From positions 1 through 13,295 of the forward strand of contig CAUCXP010000019.1 in the NCBI GenBank assembly GCA_958446785.1: a DNA stretch of 13,295 bases. The letters run 5' to 3'. The position numbers and the translations under genes are program-made. The DNA comes from an uncultured Collinsella sp. (GTDB lineage: Bacteria; Actinomycetota; Coriobacteriia; Coriobacteriales; Coriobacteriaceae). This document shows positions 13,275 to 13,295 of the stretch, piece by piece (the first letter of the stretch is position 1; every line of letters begins with the position of its first letter). The notes under the pieces were generated by a model. The model did no database searches and was not told the origin of the DNA. It worked only from the letters and a program-made list of their open reading frames with translations.

Positions 13275-13295
13275 TTGCCACTTTATGCTTCGGAT

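Noticed and set aside
1..13295. CRISPR arrays, tRNA or rRNA genes, transposases
   Set aside because: No regularly spaced direct repeats, no tRNA-like cloverleaf flanked by the usual conserved boxes and no transposase-like protein were seen on either strand.

Overview
The window is high-GC bacterial chromosome with a housekeeping/PTS gene layout. Protein features (TTG/ATG starts behind strong AGGAGG-like Shine-Dalgarno sites, the nusB-xseB-tlyA-nadK-recN order, a fructose PTS permease with B-C-A domain order, two adjacent FruK-like kinases) suggest an anaerobic gut actinobacterium of the Coriobacteriia, most like Collinsella. That assignment is an inference from gene order and protein flavour, not a database match.

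Region 1 (1-4172, + strand) is a tightly packed operon for RNA and DNA metabolism: nusB (antitermination), xseB (exonuclease VII small subunit, without xseA beside it), tlyA (S4-domain rRNA 2'-O-methyltransferase), nadK (NAD kinase) and recN (SMC-like repair ATPase). tlyA/nadK share an ATGA overlap and nadK/recN overlap by about 11 nt, so translation is probably coupled. A hairpin separates recN from the convergent gene that follows.

Region 2 (4232-12084) is a complete fructose uptake and phosphorylation locus. A RpiR/MurR-type regulator (HTH plus SIS sugar-phosphate domain) faces away from fruA (fructose EIIBCA). Then come ptsH (HPr), ptsI (enzyme I) and two 1-phosphofructokinase-like PfkB genes. 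Phosphate would pass from PEP through EI (His188), HPr (His15), EIIA (His581) and EIIB (Cys12) to fructose, giving fructose-1-phosphate, which FruK converts to fructose-1,6-bisphosphate. A 15-nt promoter/operator-like box (13 of 15 identical), followed by an inverted half-site, lies before both fruA and the second fruK and is a good candidate target of the RpiR-type protein. Most genes here are punctuated by hairpins or intrinsic terminators, including one between ptsH and ptsI that could set HPr above EI.

The fruA-ptsH gap (7365-7891, 527 nt) has no credible gene. It holds the fruA terminator, a 91-nt inverted repeat with 34-nt arms, and an interrupted palindrome of about 202 nt with a near-perfect 31-nt arm pair. 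These look like mobile/repetitive palindromic elements or structured RNA and are the least explained DNA in the window.

Region 3 (12249-13274) is a tRNA nucleotidyltransferase (CCA-adding type) gene that stops early inside its HD domain. The frame stays open after the stop to the end of the window, so it may be interrupted. No tRNA, rRNA, CRISPR array or transposase gene was seen. No clearly new multi-gene system was found; the points of interest are the palindromes, the putative fructose regulon box, and the shortened second FruK.
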